The notes under the pieces are model-generated. The model was not told where the DNA came from. It saw only the letters and a list, made by a program, of their open reading frames with translations, and did not search any database. Shown here in pieces: positions 25,047 to 34,025 of a stretch of 64,000 nucleotides of DNA (position 1 is the first letter of the stretch; each line of letters opens with the position of its first letter). The stretch spans positions 964,302 to 1,028,301 of the forward strand of contig JAMPDP010000001.1 in the NCBI GenBank assembly GCA_023665605.1. Direction: 5' to 3'. The DNA comes from Candidatus Amulumruptor caecigallinarius (GTDB taxonomy: Bacteria; Bacteroidota; Bacteroidia; Bacteroidales; Muribaculaceae). A program made the translations under genes and the position numbers.

Positions 25047-26312
25047 ATGAAAGCGTTAATGTTTGGCTGGGAGTTTCCTCCCCACATCCTCGGCGGTCTC
25101 GGCACCGCCAGCTATGGCCTCACCCGCGGCATGTGGGAGTGTGGCGACATGGACATCACCTTTGTGATACCCAAGCCGTATGGCGATGAGGACCGTCACT
25201 TCGCACACATCATCGGTGCCAGTCAGGTGCCGGTGGCATGGCGCGACGTGAGCCGCGACTACGTGGAGCAGCGCATCGGCAACCTTATGGACCCCGACCT
25301 GTACTACCGTCTGCGCGACCACATCTACGCCGACTTCAACTATATGCGCACCAACGACCTCGGCGCGATAGAGTTCTCCGGGCGTTACCCCGACAACCTG
25401 CTTGAGGAGATCAACAACTACTCCATCATGGCCGGAGTGGTGGCGCGCACTCTTGATTTTGACATCATCCACTCGCATGACTGGCTTACCTATCCCGCAG
25501 GCATACATGCCAAGCAGGTCACCGGCAAGCCGTTGGTGATACATGTGCACGCCACCGACTTTGACCGCTCGCGCGGCAATGTCAACCCCACGGTATACGG
25601 CATAGAGCGTGACGGCATGATCAATGCCGACCATATCATCACCGTGAGCGACCTGACGCGGCGCACCGTGATAGAGAAGTACGGGATGCCGCCCGAGAAG
25701 GTGACCACCGTCCACAACGCCGTCACACCGCTGTCGCCCGACATCCTTGCCATCAGTGCACCCAAGCCGCCGGGCGAGAAGGTTGTGACGTTCCTGGGGC
25801 GTATCACGATGCAGAAAGGCCCGGAGTACTTCGTGGAGGCTGCTGCCAAGGTGCTCAAGAACAACCACAACGTGCGCTTCGTGATGGCCGGCAGCGGCGA
25901 CAAGATGGAGGAGATGATCACCCTTGCGGCGAAGCGTGGCATAGCAGACCGTTTTCACTTCCCCGGGTTCCAGAAGGGGAAGCAGGTCTACGAGATGCTG
26001 TCGGCAAGCGATGTATATGTGATGCCGTCAGTGTCGGAGCCTTTCGGCATCTCCCCGTTGGAGGCTATGCAGATGGGCGTGCCATCCATCATATCCAAGC
26101 AGAGCGGTTGCGCAGAGATACTGCATAACGTCATCAAGACCGACTATTGGGACATTGATGCGATGGCTGATGCCATCAACGCCATCACCACCTATCCGGC
26201 CCTGCATGAGCAGCTGCGGCGTGACGGCCTCGCCGAGGTAAACGCAATCACCTGGAAGGATGCCGGACAGAAGGTGATAGACATCTACCACAACATCCTC
26301 AGAGACAGATAA
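25047..26312 (+). CDS. GT4 glycosyltransferase, glycogen-synthase-like
   Basis: 421 residues, GT-B fold. The N-terminal half starts MKALMFGWEFPPHILGGLGT, the glucan-synthase-type GGL loop, and continues to IIHSHDWLTYPAG. The C-terminal half carries VTFLGRITMQKGPEYFVEAA and the nucleotide-sugar EX7E motif in SEPFGISPLEAMQMGVPSI. Position between a debranching enzyme and GH57 makes alpha-glucan synthesis the likely role, but the donor is not readable from sequence. Confidence 0.93.
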   Translation: MKALMFGWEFPPHILGGLGTASYGLTRGMWECGDMDITFVIPKPYGDEDRHFAHIIGASQVPVAWRDVSRDYVEQRIGNLMDPDLYYRLRDHIYADFNYMRTNDLGAIEFSGRYPDNLLEEINNYSIMAGVVARTLDFDIIHSHDWLTYPAGIHAKQVTGKPLVIHVHATDFDRSRGNVNPTVYGIERDGMINADHIITVSDLTRRTVIEKYGMPPEKVTTVHNAVTPLSPDILAISAPKPPGEKVVTFLGRITMQKGPEYFVEAAAKVLKNNHNVRFVMAGSGDKMEEMITLAAKRGIADRFHFPGFQKGKQVYEMLSASDVYVMPSVSEPFGISPLEAMQMGVPSIISKQSGCAEILHNVIKTDYWDIDAMADAINAITTYPALHEQLRRDGLAEVNAITWKDAGQKVIDIYHNILRDR

Positions 26313-26383
26313 TCCTGCCGGAATCCAAACTGCTCTCCAGTCAATACTCTCACACCAACATACTGATATTCCACACACACACC

Positions 26384-27694
26384 ATGAAAGCCATCTGCTT
26401 TTACTTCCAGATACACCAGCCGCGCCGCCTGAAGAGATACCGCTTCTTTGACATCGGCCGTGACCATTATTATTACGATGATTTCACCGACGAGGAGATT
26501 GTCACCGACATAGCCCACAAGAGCTACATCCCCGCAGCCGAGACGTTGCTGAAGATGATCAAAGAGAGCGACGGAAAGTTCCGTTGCGCCATCTCCGTGA
26601 CCGGCATTGCTCTGGAGCAGTTTGAGCAATACGTGCCAGAGTTCATAGACCTGCTCAAGAAGCTCCACGACACCGGTGCCGTGGAGTTCCTTGGCGAGAC
26701 CTATTCCCACTCGCTCGCGTCGCTCATTGATGCCGAAGAGTTCGCCCTTCAGGTGAGCGAGCAGGGGCGCAAGCTGTTTGACCTGTTCGGCGTGAAGCCG
26801 ACGGTGCTCCGCAACACCGAGCTGATATATTGCGATGAGCTCGCCCCGCAGATTCTCTCGATGGGCTTCAAGGGGGTCATTACCGAGGGTGCCAAGCACA
26901 TTCTGGGCTGGAAGTCGCCTGACTATGTGTATGCCGCCGCGGAGGCCCCGGAGCTGAAGCTGCTGCTTAAGAATGATGCTCTGAGCGAGAGGATTACCTA
27001 TCACTTCTCCGACCAGCCCATCACTGCCGACGCGTTCATAGATATGGTTGCCTCCACGCCTGCTGAGGAGGAGATTGTCAACCTGTTTATGAATCTGGAG
27101 ACATTCGGGATGCTCCACCCCGAGGGTTCAGGCATCTTCAAGTTCATGGAGGCGCTGCCGCACTTCGCTGAGCAGCGCGGCATCAGTTTCATCACTCCGG
27201 GACAGGCCGTGGCCGAGCTTCCCGCCGTGGCCGAGCTCTCGATAGTGCACCCGATCTCCTGGTCAGACGAGGCGCGCGACACTTCGGCATGGCTGGGCAA
27301 CGATATGCAGAATGAGGCGTTCCACAAGCTATTCAGCGTGGCAGAGCGCGTCAGAATGTGTGATGACCGCCGCCTGAAGCAGGATTGGCGCTATCTCCAG
27401 GCATCGGATCACCTGTTCTACATGAGCACCAAGCATATGGCCGACGGAGCGATGCACTCGTTCTTCTCGCCCTATGAGTCGCCCTTCGCCGCGTTCACCA
27501 ACTACATGAATGTGCTGGCCGACTTCCTCGTGAGGGTAAGCGAGCAGTATCCCGAGAGCATCGAGAATGAGGAGCTGAACTCCCTGCTCACCACCATCCG
27601 CAACCAGAACCGTGAGATCCAGGCTCTGAACCGTGAGGTGGACTCGATGCGCAACAACCTGGCCCACTACAACGAGGAGCGCGCCAACCGCTGA
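26384..27694 (+). CDS. GH57 alpha-glucan-active enzyme
   Basis: 436 residues, no signal peptide. GH57 conserved regions are visible: HQP at residues 11-13, the GETYSHSL region near 104-111, and the nucleophile Glu146 in VLRNTELIYCDEL. Region IV is represented near FMNLETFG (about 233). The C-terminal 45 residues are a coiled coil (NQNREIQALNREVDSM). GH57 enzymes include amylases, 4-alpha-glucanotransferases and branching enzymes; which of these applies is open, and branching would fit since no GH13 branching enzyme is in the operon. Confidence 0.92.
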   Translation: MKAICFYFQIHQPRRLKRYRFFDIGRDHYYYDDFTDEEIVTDIAHKSYIPAAETLLKMIKESDGKFRCAISVTGIALEQFEQYVPEFIDLLKKLHDTGAVEFLGETYSHSLASLIDAEEFALQVSEQGRKLFDLFGVKPTVLRNTELIYCDELAPQILSMGFKGVITEGAKHILGWKSPDYVYAAAEAPELKLLLKNDALSERITYHFSDQPITADAFIDMVASTPAEEEIVNLFMNLETFGMLHPEGSGIFKFMEALPHFAEQRGISFITPGQAVAELPAVAELSIVHPISWSDEARDTSAWLGNDMQNEAFHKLFSVAERVRMCDDRRLKQDWRYLQASDHLFYMSTKHMADGAMHSFFSPYESPFAAFTNYMNVLADFLVRVSEQYPESIENEELNSLLTTIRNQNREIQALNREVDSMRNNLAHYNEERANR

Positions 27695-27732
27695 CCATAC
27701 ATAGTCTGAGGAAGGCGCCTGTTGCCGAGCAG

Positions 27733-28114
27733 AGGATGTAAATCGGCGTCCTGCGGACGCCATTTGCTGTGCCGCTTGTAGCCCCGGATGCCTGCGCTGT
27801 CGCTCCGGCTTCCGGGGCTACGAGTAAATCGGCGTCCTTCGGACGCTCCATTGGAGGAGATGCAACATCGACATTTGCGGTGCCGCTTGTAACCCCGGAT
27901 GCCTGCGCTGTCGCTCCGGCTTCCGGGGCTACTAGTAAATCGGTGGGTGTTGCAGAACCTACGATGGCGGATGTGATGCTGTAAATCGGCGTCCTCCAGA
28001 CGCCATTTGCTGTGCTGACTACGACCCCGGATGCCTGCGCTACCGCTCCGGCTTCCGGGGCTACGAGTAAATCAGCGTCCTGCGGACGCTCATTAGGAGG
28101 TTTTTGCAACACCC
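27733..28114. repeat. Array of three type A units (copy A5)
   Basis: Three successive CCCCGGATGCC / GGCTTCCGGGG hairpins at about 27781, 27893 and 28025, separated by GCGTCC stems. The last unit (27944-28114) is complete: GGGTGTTGCAGAACCTACGA at its left end and TTTTTGCAACACCC at its right end, 171 bp. The first two lack clean ends and look fused or truncated. Confidence 0.9.
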
Positions 28115-28183
28115 GCTCCATGGGAAGTTATGGATGACCCTTGCTGCTGCTGCGGTAAATTTGATGGTGACGGTTTGATTGCA

Positions 28184-28215
28184 TTTGCGATTTACGGCGG
28201 GATGCATTAACTTTG
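28184..28215 (+). promoter_or_regulatory. Promoter of the SemiSWEET-kinase-murB unit
   Basis: TTTG (28184-28187), 20-base spacer, TAACTTTG (28208-28215): a full consensus match, 24 bases before the SemiSWEET start. Confidence 0.85.
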
Positions 28216-28239
28216 CTATTCACCTTAAACCTCATAACC

Positions 28240-28524
28240 ATGGATCATGACATGATAGTCACTATCGTGGGCTATGCGGCAGCCATCTGTATGGTGATGG
28301 GTTACCTGCCACAGGCATGGTACACCATCCGCACCCGCGAGACTGACGGCATCGCTCTCCCGACGTTTCTGCTGCTGGCTGCCGGCAGTGTGTTTTTTGT
28401 GATTCAGGGGATTATGCTCAGCAATATCCCTCTGGTGATCACCAATGCGATAACCACCGTGTCAAGCGCGATAGTGTTTGGCATAAAGATACATAACGAC
28501 TACTTCAAACGACCCCGGAAATGA
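28240..28524 (+). CDS. SemiSWEET/PQ-loop small transporter
   Basis: 94 residues from the ATG at 28240; the 9 codons upstream lie within the transcription start region and are excluded. Three membrane helices (about 5-24, 38-58, 64-84) with the PQ motif in GYLPQAWYTIRTRETDG, the half-transporter that dimerises to move sugars or related small solutes. Its stop overlaps the kinase start (ATGA). Confidence 0.88.
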   Translation: MDHDMIVTIVGYAAAICMVMGYLPQAWYTIRTRETDGIALPTFLLLAAGSVFFVIQGIMLSNIPLVITNAITTVSSAIVFGIKIHNDYFKRPRK

Positions 28525-29171
28525 ACCAGCTCCCTCCAGAGCCCCCTCTGATAGTGACCCTCGGCCGACAGATGGGCTGCGGCGGCCGCGAACTGGGCCG
28601 CCTACTGGCTGACCGTCTCGGCATCGGATACTTCGACAAGGAAATTCTCGTTGACTCAGCCCGCGCTGCCGGCATGAATCCCGATCTGCTCAAGTCACGT
28701 GACGAGCAGTCGCCTACCTTTATGAGCTCCGTGATGACTTTCGCCTACGGGCATAACCCGTTCAACTTCTACGGTGCGCCGTCGGTGATAGGCGATGACA
28801 ACCTCTATGCCATCCAGAGCGACTATATACGTCGACTGGGGGAGACGCAGAGCTGCGTGATAGTGGGGCGTACAGCAGACTATATACTGCGCGACCATCC
28901 GCGGATGGTGAGCGTGTTTCTCTACGCTACGCCTGAGGACTGCGCGCGCCGCATCATGGAGCGGGGCGACGTCAAGACCATGGAGGAGGCACGCGATCTG
29001 GCGAAACGCACCAACAAGATACGCGCCTCGTACTACAACTTCTACACTGACCGCAAGTGGGGACGCGCCTCCACCTACGACCTCTGTGTCAATACCTCAC
29101 TGATGACGATGGAGCAGGTGGTGGATCTGATAGAGTACTACATCAATCTGCGCTATGGTCAGAGTCACTAA
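28521..29171 (+). CDS. Cytidylate kinase-like family protein
   Basis: 216 residues. The N-terminus LIVTLGRQMGCGGRELGRLL has the modified P-loop (GRQxGCGGRxxGxxLA) of the cytidylate-kinase-like AAA_26 family. The lid region is VSVFLYATPEDCARRIMERG, and the tail carries YYNFYTDRKWG. It overlaps SemiSWEET by 4 bases and murB by 17 bases, so translation is coupled. Its physiological substrate is not established for this family. Confidence 0.9.
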   Translation: MNQLPPEPPLIVTLGRQMGCGGRELGRLLADRLGIGYFDKEILVDSARAAGMNPDLLKSRDEQSPTFMSSVMTFAYGHNPFNFYGAPSVIGDDNLYAIQSDYIRRLGETQSCVIVGRTADYILRDHPRMVSVFLYATPEDCARRIMERGDVKTMEEARDLAKRTNKIRASYYNFYTDRKWGRASTYDLCVNTSLMTMEQVVDLIEYYINLRYGQSH

Positions 29172-30168
29172 CGGCGTAGACCTGGCGGAGTTAACCACCA
29201 TGCGCCTCCCGGCGGAGTGCGCTGAGTTCTGCGAGTATGACACCCTCGACGACCTGCGCCGGCTCCATGCCGATGGGAAGCTGGAGGGGGCATTCCATCT
29301 TGGCGGGGGAAGCAACGTGCTCTTTGTCGGCGGCAAGACCCCGGCGCGGGTGTGTCACTCGCGGATGCGGCTGATAGAGGCGGTTCCCGACGCTGCCGGC
29401 GACACCGTGGCGGTGACAGCTCAGAGCGGAGTCACGCTCGATGACCTTGTGGCCATGACCTGTGCATGGGGTCTGTGGGGACTTGAGAATTTATCAATGA
29501 TTCCGGGACACATTGGCGGGGCTGCGGTGCAGAATGTAGGAGCTTACGGTGCTGAACTCGCCGATGTGGTGACCTCGGTCACGGCTCTTGACGTGACTGA
29601 CGGCAGCATGCGTACGTTCACCCCGCAGGAGCTTGATTACGGCTACCGACACTCCATCTTCAAGACCCCGGAGGCAGCGAACCGTTATGTGGTCACTTCC
29701 GTGTCATTGACACTCCGGCGCAAGGGTGTCCCTAACCTTGGCTACAAGGCGCTGGCATCTGCGGTCACTCCCGATGCGACACCGGAGCAAATGCGACAGT
29801 CGGTCATGGATATGCGACGCGCCAAGCTCCCTGACCCCGCTACGGTGGGTAGCGTAGGGAGCTATTTCGTCAACCCGATAGTGGATGCCTCAGAGGGGGA
29901 AAGGTTTCGTCGCGAGCATCCTGAGGCCCCGGCGTTTGACACGGCAGATGGGCGTGTGAAGCTCTCGGCTGCATGGCTGATAGACCATGCCGGGTGCAAA
30001 CCGCTCACTTGCGGGGGAGCGTCGCTGTGGCCTACGCAGCCGCTGGTGATAGTGAACACCCATGGCAACGCCACGGGGGCAGACATCATCGGTCTGGAGC
30101 AGGCCGTTCGCGCCCGAGTCAAAGACACGTTTGGCATTACCCTCCAGTGCGAGGTGGTGAAGCCCTGA
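29155..30168 (+). CDS. murB: UDP-N-acetylmuramate dehydrogenase
   Basis: 337 residues, type I MurB. It reduces UDP-GlcNAc-enolpyruvate to UDP-MurNAc with NADPH and FAD. FAD-binding motifs are HLGGGSNVLF and PGHIGGAAVQNVGAYG; the catalytic serine is in GSVGSYFVNPIV, and the type I tyrosine loop is DYGYRHSIFK. murA follows 67 bases later, so the two first committed peptidoglycan-precursor steps are adjacent. Confidence 0.96.
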   Translation: MVRVTNGVDLAELTTMRLPAECAEFCEYDTLDDLRRLHADGKLEGAFHLGGGSNVLFVGGKTPARVCHSRMRLIEAVPDAAGDTVAVTAQSGVTLDDLVAMTCAWGLWGLENLSMIPGHIGGAAVQNVGAYGAELADVVTSVTALDVTDGSMRTFTPQELDYGYRHSIFKTPEAANRYVVTSVSLTLRRKGVPNLGYKALASAVTPDATPEQMRQSVMDMRRAKLPDPATVGSVGSYFVNPIVDASEGERFRREHPEAPAFDTADGRVKLSAAWLIDHAGCKPLTCGGASLWPTQPLVIVNTHGNATGADIIGLEQAVRARVKDTFGITLQCEVVKP

Positions 30169-30235
30169 AGCATAATCACGGGGATATAAGATATATAAGA
30201 CTTATTAGCCCCCGACACAGACAAAACAACAGAAC

Positions 30236-31558
30236 ATGAGTTCATTCATCATAGAGGGTGGTCGCCGTCTCAGCGGCTCCATCACTCCGCAGGGAGCCAA
30301 GAACGAGGCCCTGCAAATCATCAGCGCGACGCTGCTCACCGACAAGCCCGTGCACGTCACCAATATCCCGGAGATTTCGGATGTTGTTAACCTCATAGCG
30401 CTTCTCGAAGCCATGGGAGTCAAGGCGGAGCGGCATGGTAAGGGTGACTACACCTTTGTGGCCGCAGAGATTGACGCCTCATACCTTGAAAGTGATGACT
30501 TTACACGCCGCTGTGCCGCACTTCGCGGGTCGGTCCTGGTGGTGGGGCCACTGCTCACACGTCTGGGTCGCGCTTGGTTTGCCAAGCCGGGCGGCGACAA
30601 GATAGGCCGCCGCAAGGTAGACACCCACATACAGGGCTTGATGAACTTAGGTGCGACGCTCGGCTATGACGACTCGCGCCACGCCTACCTGCTCTCGACC
30701 CCCAAACCTCGTGACCTCAAAGGGTGCTATATGCTCCTCGACGAGGCCTCGGTGACGGGCACCGCAAACATTATCATGGCTGCCACGATGGCCCATGGCG
30801 ACACCACCATATACAATGCCGCCTGCGAGCCGTACCTGCAGCAGCTGTGCCGGCTGCTCACTGCAATGGGTGCCAAGATTGACGGCATCGGTTCCAATCT
30901 GGTGACGGTACACGGCACGGGCGGTGAGCTTCTGGGGGGAGCCTCGCACCGTGTGCTCCCTGACATGATCGAGATAGGCAGCTTCATAGGGATGGCCGCT
31001 ATCACGCGCAGCGACCTCACAATCCGCGATGTGTCAGTGGCCGACCTCGGCATCATCCCTGAGAGCTTCCGCCGCCTGGGCATTGACATAGAGGTGCAGG
31101 GCGATGACCTGCACATACCCGCTAAGGAGAGTTATGTGATAGAAAAGGCTCTTGACGGCACAGTACTTACACTCGCCGACGCACCGTGGCCCGGCCTGTC
31201 GCCTGACCTGCTCAGCGTGATGCTTGTCACGGCCACGCAATGCTCGGGAGCCGTGCTCATACACCAAAAGATGTTTGAGAGCCGTCTGTTCTTCGTGGAT
31301 CACCTCATAGAGATGGGAGCACAGATTATACTCTGCGACCCGCATCGAGCCGTGGTGATAGGTCTTGACCACAAGACCGACTTGCACCCCAACTTCATGA
31401 AGAGTCCCGATATCCGAGCCGGCATAGCCATGCTCCTTGCCGCCATGTCAACGCCCGGGCGCAGCGTCATCGGCGACATTGAGCAGATAGACCGTGGCTA
31501 TGAGCATATCGACACGCGCCTCAACGCCCTCGGAGCCTGCATTACCCGTCAGCCCTGA
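30236..31558 (+). CDS. murA: UDP-N-acetylglucosamine 1-carboxyvinyltransferase with Asp at the fosfomycin-target position
   Basis: 440 residues. MurA transfers enolpyruvate from PEP to UDP-GlcNAc. Fold motifs are present: GSITPQGAKNEALQIISATL (11-30), SVLVVGPLLTRLGRAW and RRKVDTHIQGL. The loop residue that is Cys115 in Escherichia coli MurA is Asp121 here (KPGGDKIGRR; codon GAC at 30596-30598). Cys-to-Asp at this site gives active but fosfomycin-insensitive enzymes in other bacteria, so intrinsic insensitivity is expected. Confidence 0.95.
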   Translation: MSSFIIEGGRRLSGSITPQGAKNEALQIISATLLTDKPVHVTNIPEISDVVNLIALLEAMGVKAERHGKGDYTFVAAEIDASYLESDDFTRRCAALRGSVLVVGPLLTRLGRAWFAKPGGDKIGRRKVDTHIQGLMNLGATLGYDDSRHAYLLSTPKPRDLKGCYMLLDEASVTGTANIIMAATMAHGDTTIYNAACEPYLQQLCRLLTAMGAKIDGIGSNLVTVHGTGGELLGGASHRVLPDMIEIGSFIGMAAITRSDLTIRDVSVADLGIIPESFRRLGIDIEVQGDDLHIPAKESYVIEKALDGTVLTLADAPWPGLSPDLLSVMLVTATQCSGAVLIHQKMFESRLFFVDHLIEMGAQIILCDPHRAVVIGLDHKTDLHPNFMKSPDIRAGIAMLLAAMSTPGRSVIGDIEQIDRGYEHIDTRLNALGACITRQP

Positions 31559-31621
31559 ACGGCGGCTGTTGCTGCCCCCGCGGGAACGTCTGTTATCCGG
31601 CGGAAGAGAGGCACACCGGGG

Positions 31622-33277
31622 TCAGGAGTAGAGGAAGCGCTTGATGGAGCGTTTCGGAGTCTTGACGAACTCGGTGGGGTGCACCTGTATGCGGTCAATC
31701 CGCTCATAAGGTGCCACCAGTTCGTTGAGTTGTCGTCGGACATGCTCCATAGGCCTCTCTATGCCGGCCAAGGTCAGGCCGTCGCGGTCCATAGCCTCGT
31801 AGTCGGGATATACCAGAGCTACGAGACGCCCTTCACGTTCCACCACCAGGCTCTCGCCGACGTAGGGTAGGTTGTTGAGCTTGGCCTCAATCTCCTCGGG
31901 ATAGATGTTCTGACCCGTGGCGGTGAGAATCATGGTCTTGTAGCGTCCTTTGATGAAGAGTGTGCCGTCCGGAGTGCGCGTACCCATGTCGCCGGTGTGG
32001 AGCCATCCGTCGTCATCGAGCACGGCAGCCGTGGCTACTGAGTTCTTGTAGTAACCCTTCATCACGTTCACGCCCTGGACGCATATCTCACCGGGCACGA
32101 GGGTGGGGTCACCCTCGCCCACTATCTTGCTCTCCATGCCGGTGATAGTGCGTCCGCATGAGCCACCGATGAAGTGCTTGGCCGGGGTATAGCTGATCAG
32201 CGGGCCGCACTCGGTCATGCCGTAGCCCACCGTCACCGGAAAGCCGATTGAGAGGAGAAACGCCTCCACCTCCGGGTTGAGGGGGGCACCGCCCACTATC
32301 ACCTGCGCGAACTCGCCGCCGAGGATGTCTGTGAGCTTGCGCCTTATCTTGCGGCGCACCAATGTACCCACCAAGGGAGTCTTGAGCAACCGCTGCATAG
32401 AGGGCTTGCTTATGGCCGGGAGGATGGCGCGGCGATATATCTTCTCAAGTATCAGCGGTACGCAAAGTATCAGCGTGGGCTTCACAGCGGCGAGCGCTTT
32501 GAGCAGCACGGGTGGGGTAGGAGTCTTGCCGAGCACGGTGATGCACGCACCGCATGCCAGAGGAGTGAGCATATCGAAGGCACAACCGTAGGCATGTGCC
32601 AGAGGCAGGAAGCAGAGGCAGCGTGCTGTCGGGGAGTAGAGGTGCGCCTCGATGCCGAATGTCACGTTGCCTGCGAGATTGGCGTATGTGAGCATTACCC
32701 CCTTGGAGAAGCCCGTGGTGCCTGATGTGTAGTTGATTTCAGCCACGGAGTCAGGTGACACCTCGGCGTATGCCACGTCAGTGGGGCCGAAGCCCGGGGC
32801 GAAGCGGCGAGCGAACTTCATGGATACGGCAGCCACAGCGCGAGCCATGCGTCCGCGGCTGCTCTTCTTCTCGGCAAGCACCTCACCATCTTCCAGCGCG
32901 AGGACGGCTTTGAGAGCGGGCATCTGCGAGGCATCGAGGTTCTCGGCAATCGAACGCCCGACTACAAGGAGCACTGCGTCCGAGTGGTTGACGATGTGCT
33001 GTGCATCCGCCGGATTAAACTCCTGGAGCACCGGCACGATGACCGCACCATAGGTGATGGTGGCCATGAACGTCACAATCCACTCAATAGAGTTGCGTCC
33101 CATCAAGGCCACTTTGTCACCCGGCTTGATGCCGAGTTCGCGGTAGAGCATATGGGTCAGCTCGATGCGTCGCGCCACTTCGCCGTAGGTCACGGTGATG
33201 CCGGTCATATAGTCGCTGATGGCGGGAAGCTCCCAGTGGTCCATCATCGACTTCTCGTAAATTCGCAGTAAATCCAT
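31622..33277 (-). CDS. AMP-forming acyl-CoA synthetase (long-chain type)
   Basis: 551 residues from ATG 33277 (MDLLRIYEKSMMDHWE); the 13 upstream codons are not protein-like. It activates a carboxylic acid via acyl-AMP to acyl-CoA. The P-loop INYTSGTTGFSKG (near 185), the A5-type GYGMTECGP and the A8 hinge GRYKTMILTATGQN are all present. It is convergent with murA. Long-chain fatty acid specificity is inferred from overall similarity; the acyl-CoA dehydrogenase and ETF genes nearby could use the product. Confidence 0.92.
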   Translation of the reverse strand: MDLLRIYEKSMMDHWELPAISDYMTGITVTYGEVARRIELTHMLYRELGIKPGDKVALMGRNSIEWIVTFMATITYGAVIVPVLQEFNPADAQHIVNHSDAVLLVVGRSIAENLDASQMPALKAVLALEDGEVLAEKKSSRGRMARAVAAVSMKFARRFAPGFGPTDVAYAEVSPDSVAEINYTSGTTGFSKGVMLTYANLAGNVTFGIEAHLYSPTARCLCFLPLAHAYGCAFDMLTPLACGACITVLGKTPTPPVLLKALAAVKPTLILCVPLILEKIYRRAILPAISKPSMQRLLKTPLVGTLVRRKIRRKLTDILGGEFAQVIVGGAPLNPEVEAFLLSIGFPVTVGYGMTECGPLISYTPAKHFIGGSCGRTITGMESKIVGEGDPTLVPGEICVQGVNVMKGYYKNSVATAAVLDDDGWLHTGDMGTRTPDGTLFIKGRYKTMILTATGQNIYPEEIEAKLNNLPYVGESLVVEREGRLVALVYPDYEAMDRDGLTLAGIERPMEHVRRQLNELVAPYERIDRIQVHPTEFVKTPKRSIKRFLYS

Positions 33278-33332
33278 ACCATTACAACGCCTCACCCTCA
33301 CCGGAGGTTGCATCAACGGTTCATTGACAGAG

Positions 33333-33353
33333 AAATTGCCGGTTGTGCAACAA
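33333..33353. repeat. Relic of a type B element terminus
   Basis: GAAATTGCCGGTTGTGCAAC resembles the type B right end GAAATTGCCGGTTTTGCAAC, with one internal base different. No body or partner end is nearby. Confidence 0.4.
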
Positions 33354-33474
33354 AGATGCAGACGCGGATGTTAACATTTATTATATGCTCCATGCCTAAA
33401 CTCGGTGTTTGCTTTCGAGTCCAAGATACAAATAGCCATTGTTACCTTATCAGCGCTATGGCGCACTCCCATTT

Positions 33475-34002
33475 ATGCAACAGATATTACGTTATGCATT
33501 AGTAGCCACCTTGGCCGGTGTGCCGGGGTGCTTTGCTGCCCGGGCACAGTATATTTCGATTGATGCCGGCGTTCCCGGTTTCGGGCTGCATGTGTCAAAC
33601 TATATTCCGGCAGCACCGGCTCCGCCGCCGCCACCTGCTGTTGTCGCCGCGCCGGTGGTGATTCCATTGTTGCCGGGCGTAGTTGCAACTCCGCCTCCTC
33701 CGCATCCGCGACATCATCGCCCGGCACCTGCCCCGCGCCCTGTGCGCTATGTGGTGCCGGCTGTTCCCGGCCCGGTCATTGCCCCCGGGCATGGAGTCCG
33801 TCCGGGCGGTCGCCCCGGCGGCCCTAATGTGGGTCATCGTCCCGGCGACCGTCCCGGTGGCGGGCCTAATGTTGGTCCTCGACCCGGAGGGCGTCCCGGT
33901 GGCTCGGGCCACGGCCCCGGCGGACGTCCCGGTGGTGGTCATGGGCCCGGTGGACGTCCCGGTGGTGGGCATGGCCCCGGTGGTGGCCATCATCACCGCT
34001 GA
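33475..34002 (+). CDS. Secreted Gly/Pro/His-rich repeat protein
   Basis: 175 residues from ATG 33475, which opens a signal peptide (MQQILRYALVATLAGVPGCF, cleavage near AARAQ). A 12-codon longer start is possible but hydrophilic. The mature protein has a Pro/Ala part ([18 protein letters not shown], then HPRHHRPAPAPRPVRYVVP) and a C-terminal collagen-like series of RPGG units alternating with GHGP or PNVG, ending in GGHHHR. Low-complexity composition with several His suggests an extended, perhaps metal-binding or surface-associated protein, which is inference; I recognise no family. Confidence 0.75.
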   Translation: MQQILRYALVATLAGVPGCFAARAQYISIDAGVPGFGLHVSNYIPAAPAPPPPPAVVAAPVVIPLLPGVVATPPPPHPRHHRPAPAPRPVRYVVPAVPGPVIAPGHGVRPGGRPGGPNVGHRPGDRPGGGPNVGPRPGGRPGGSGHGPGGRPGGGHGPGGRPGGGHGPGGGHHHR

Positions 34003-34025
34003 TATGTGTGGCTATCGCACGCTTT

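Noticed and set aside
33475..34002. Tandem DNA repeat as a minisatellite without coding role
   Set aside because: The repeats keep one frame after a good signal peptide and end at a stop, so a secreted protein is the simpler reading.
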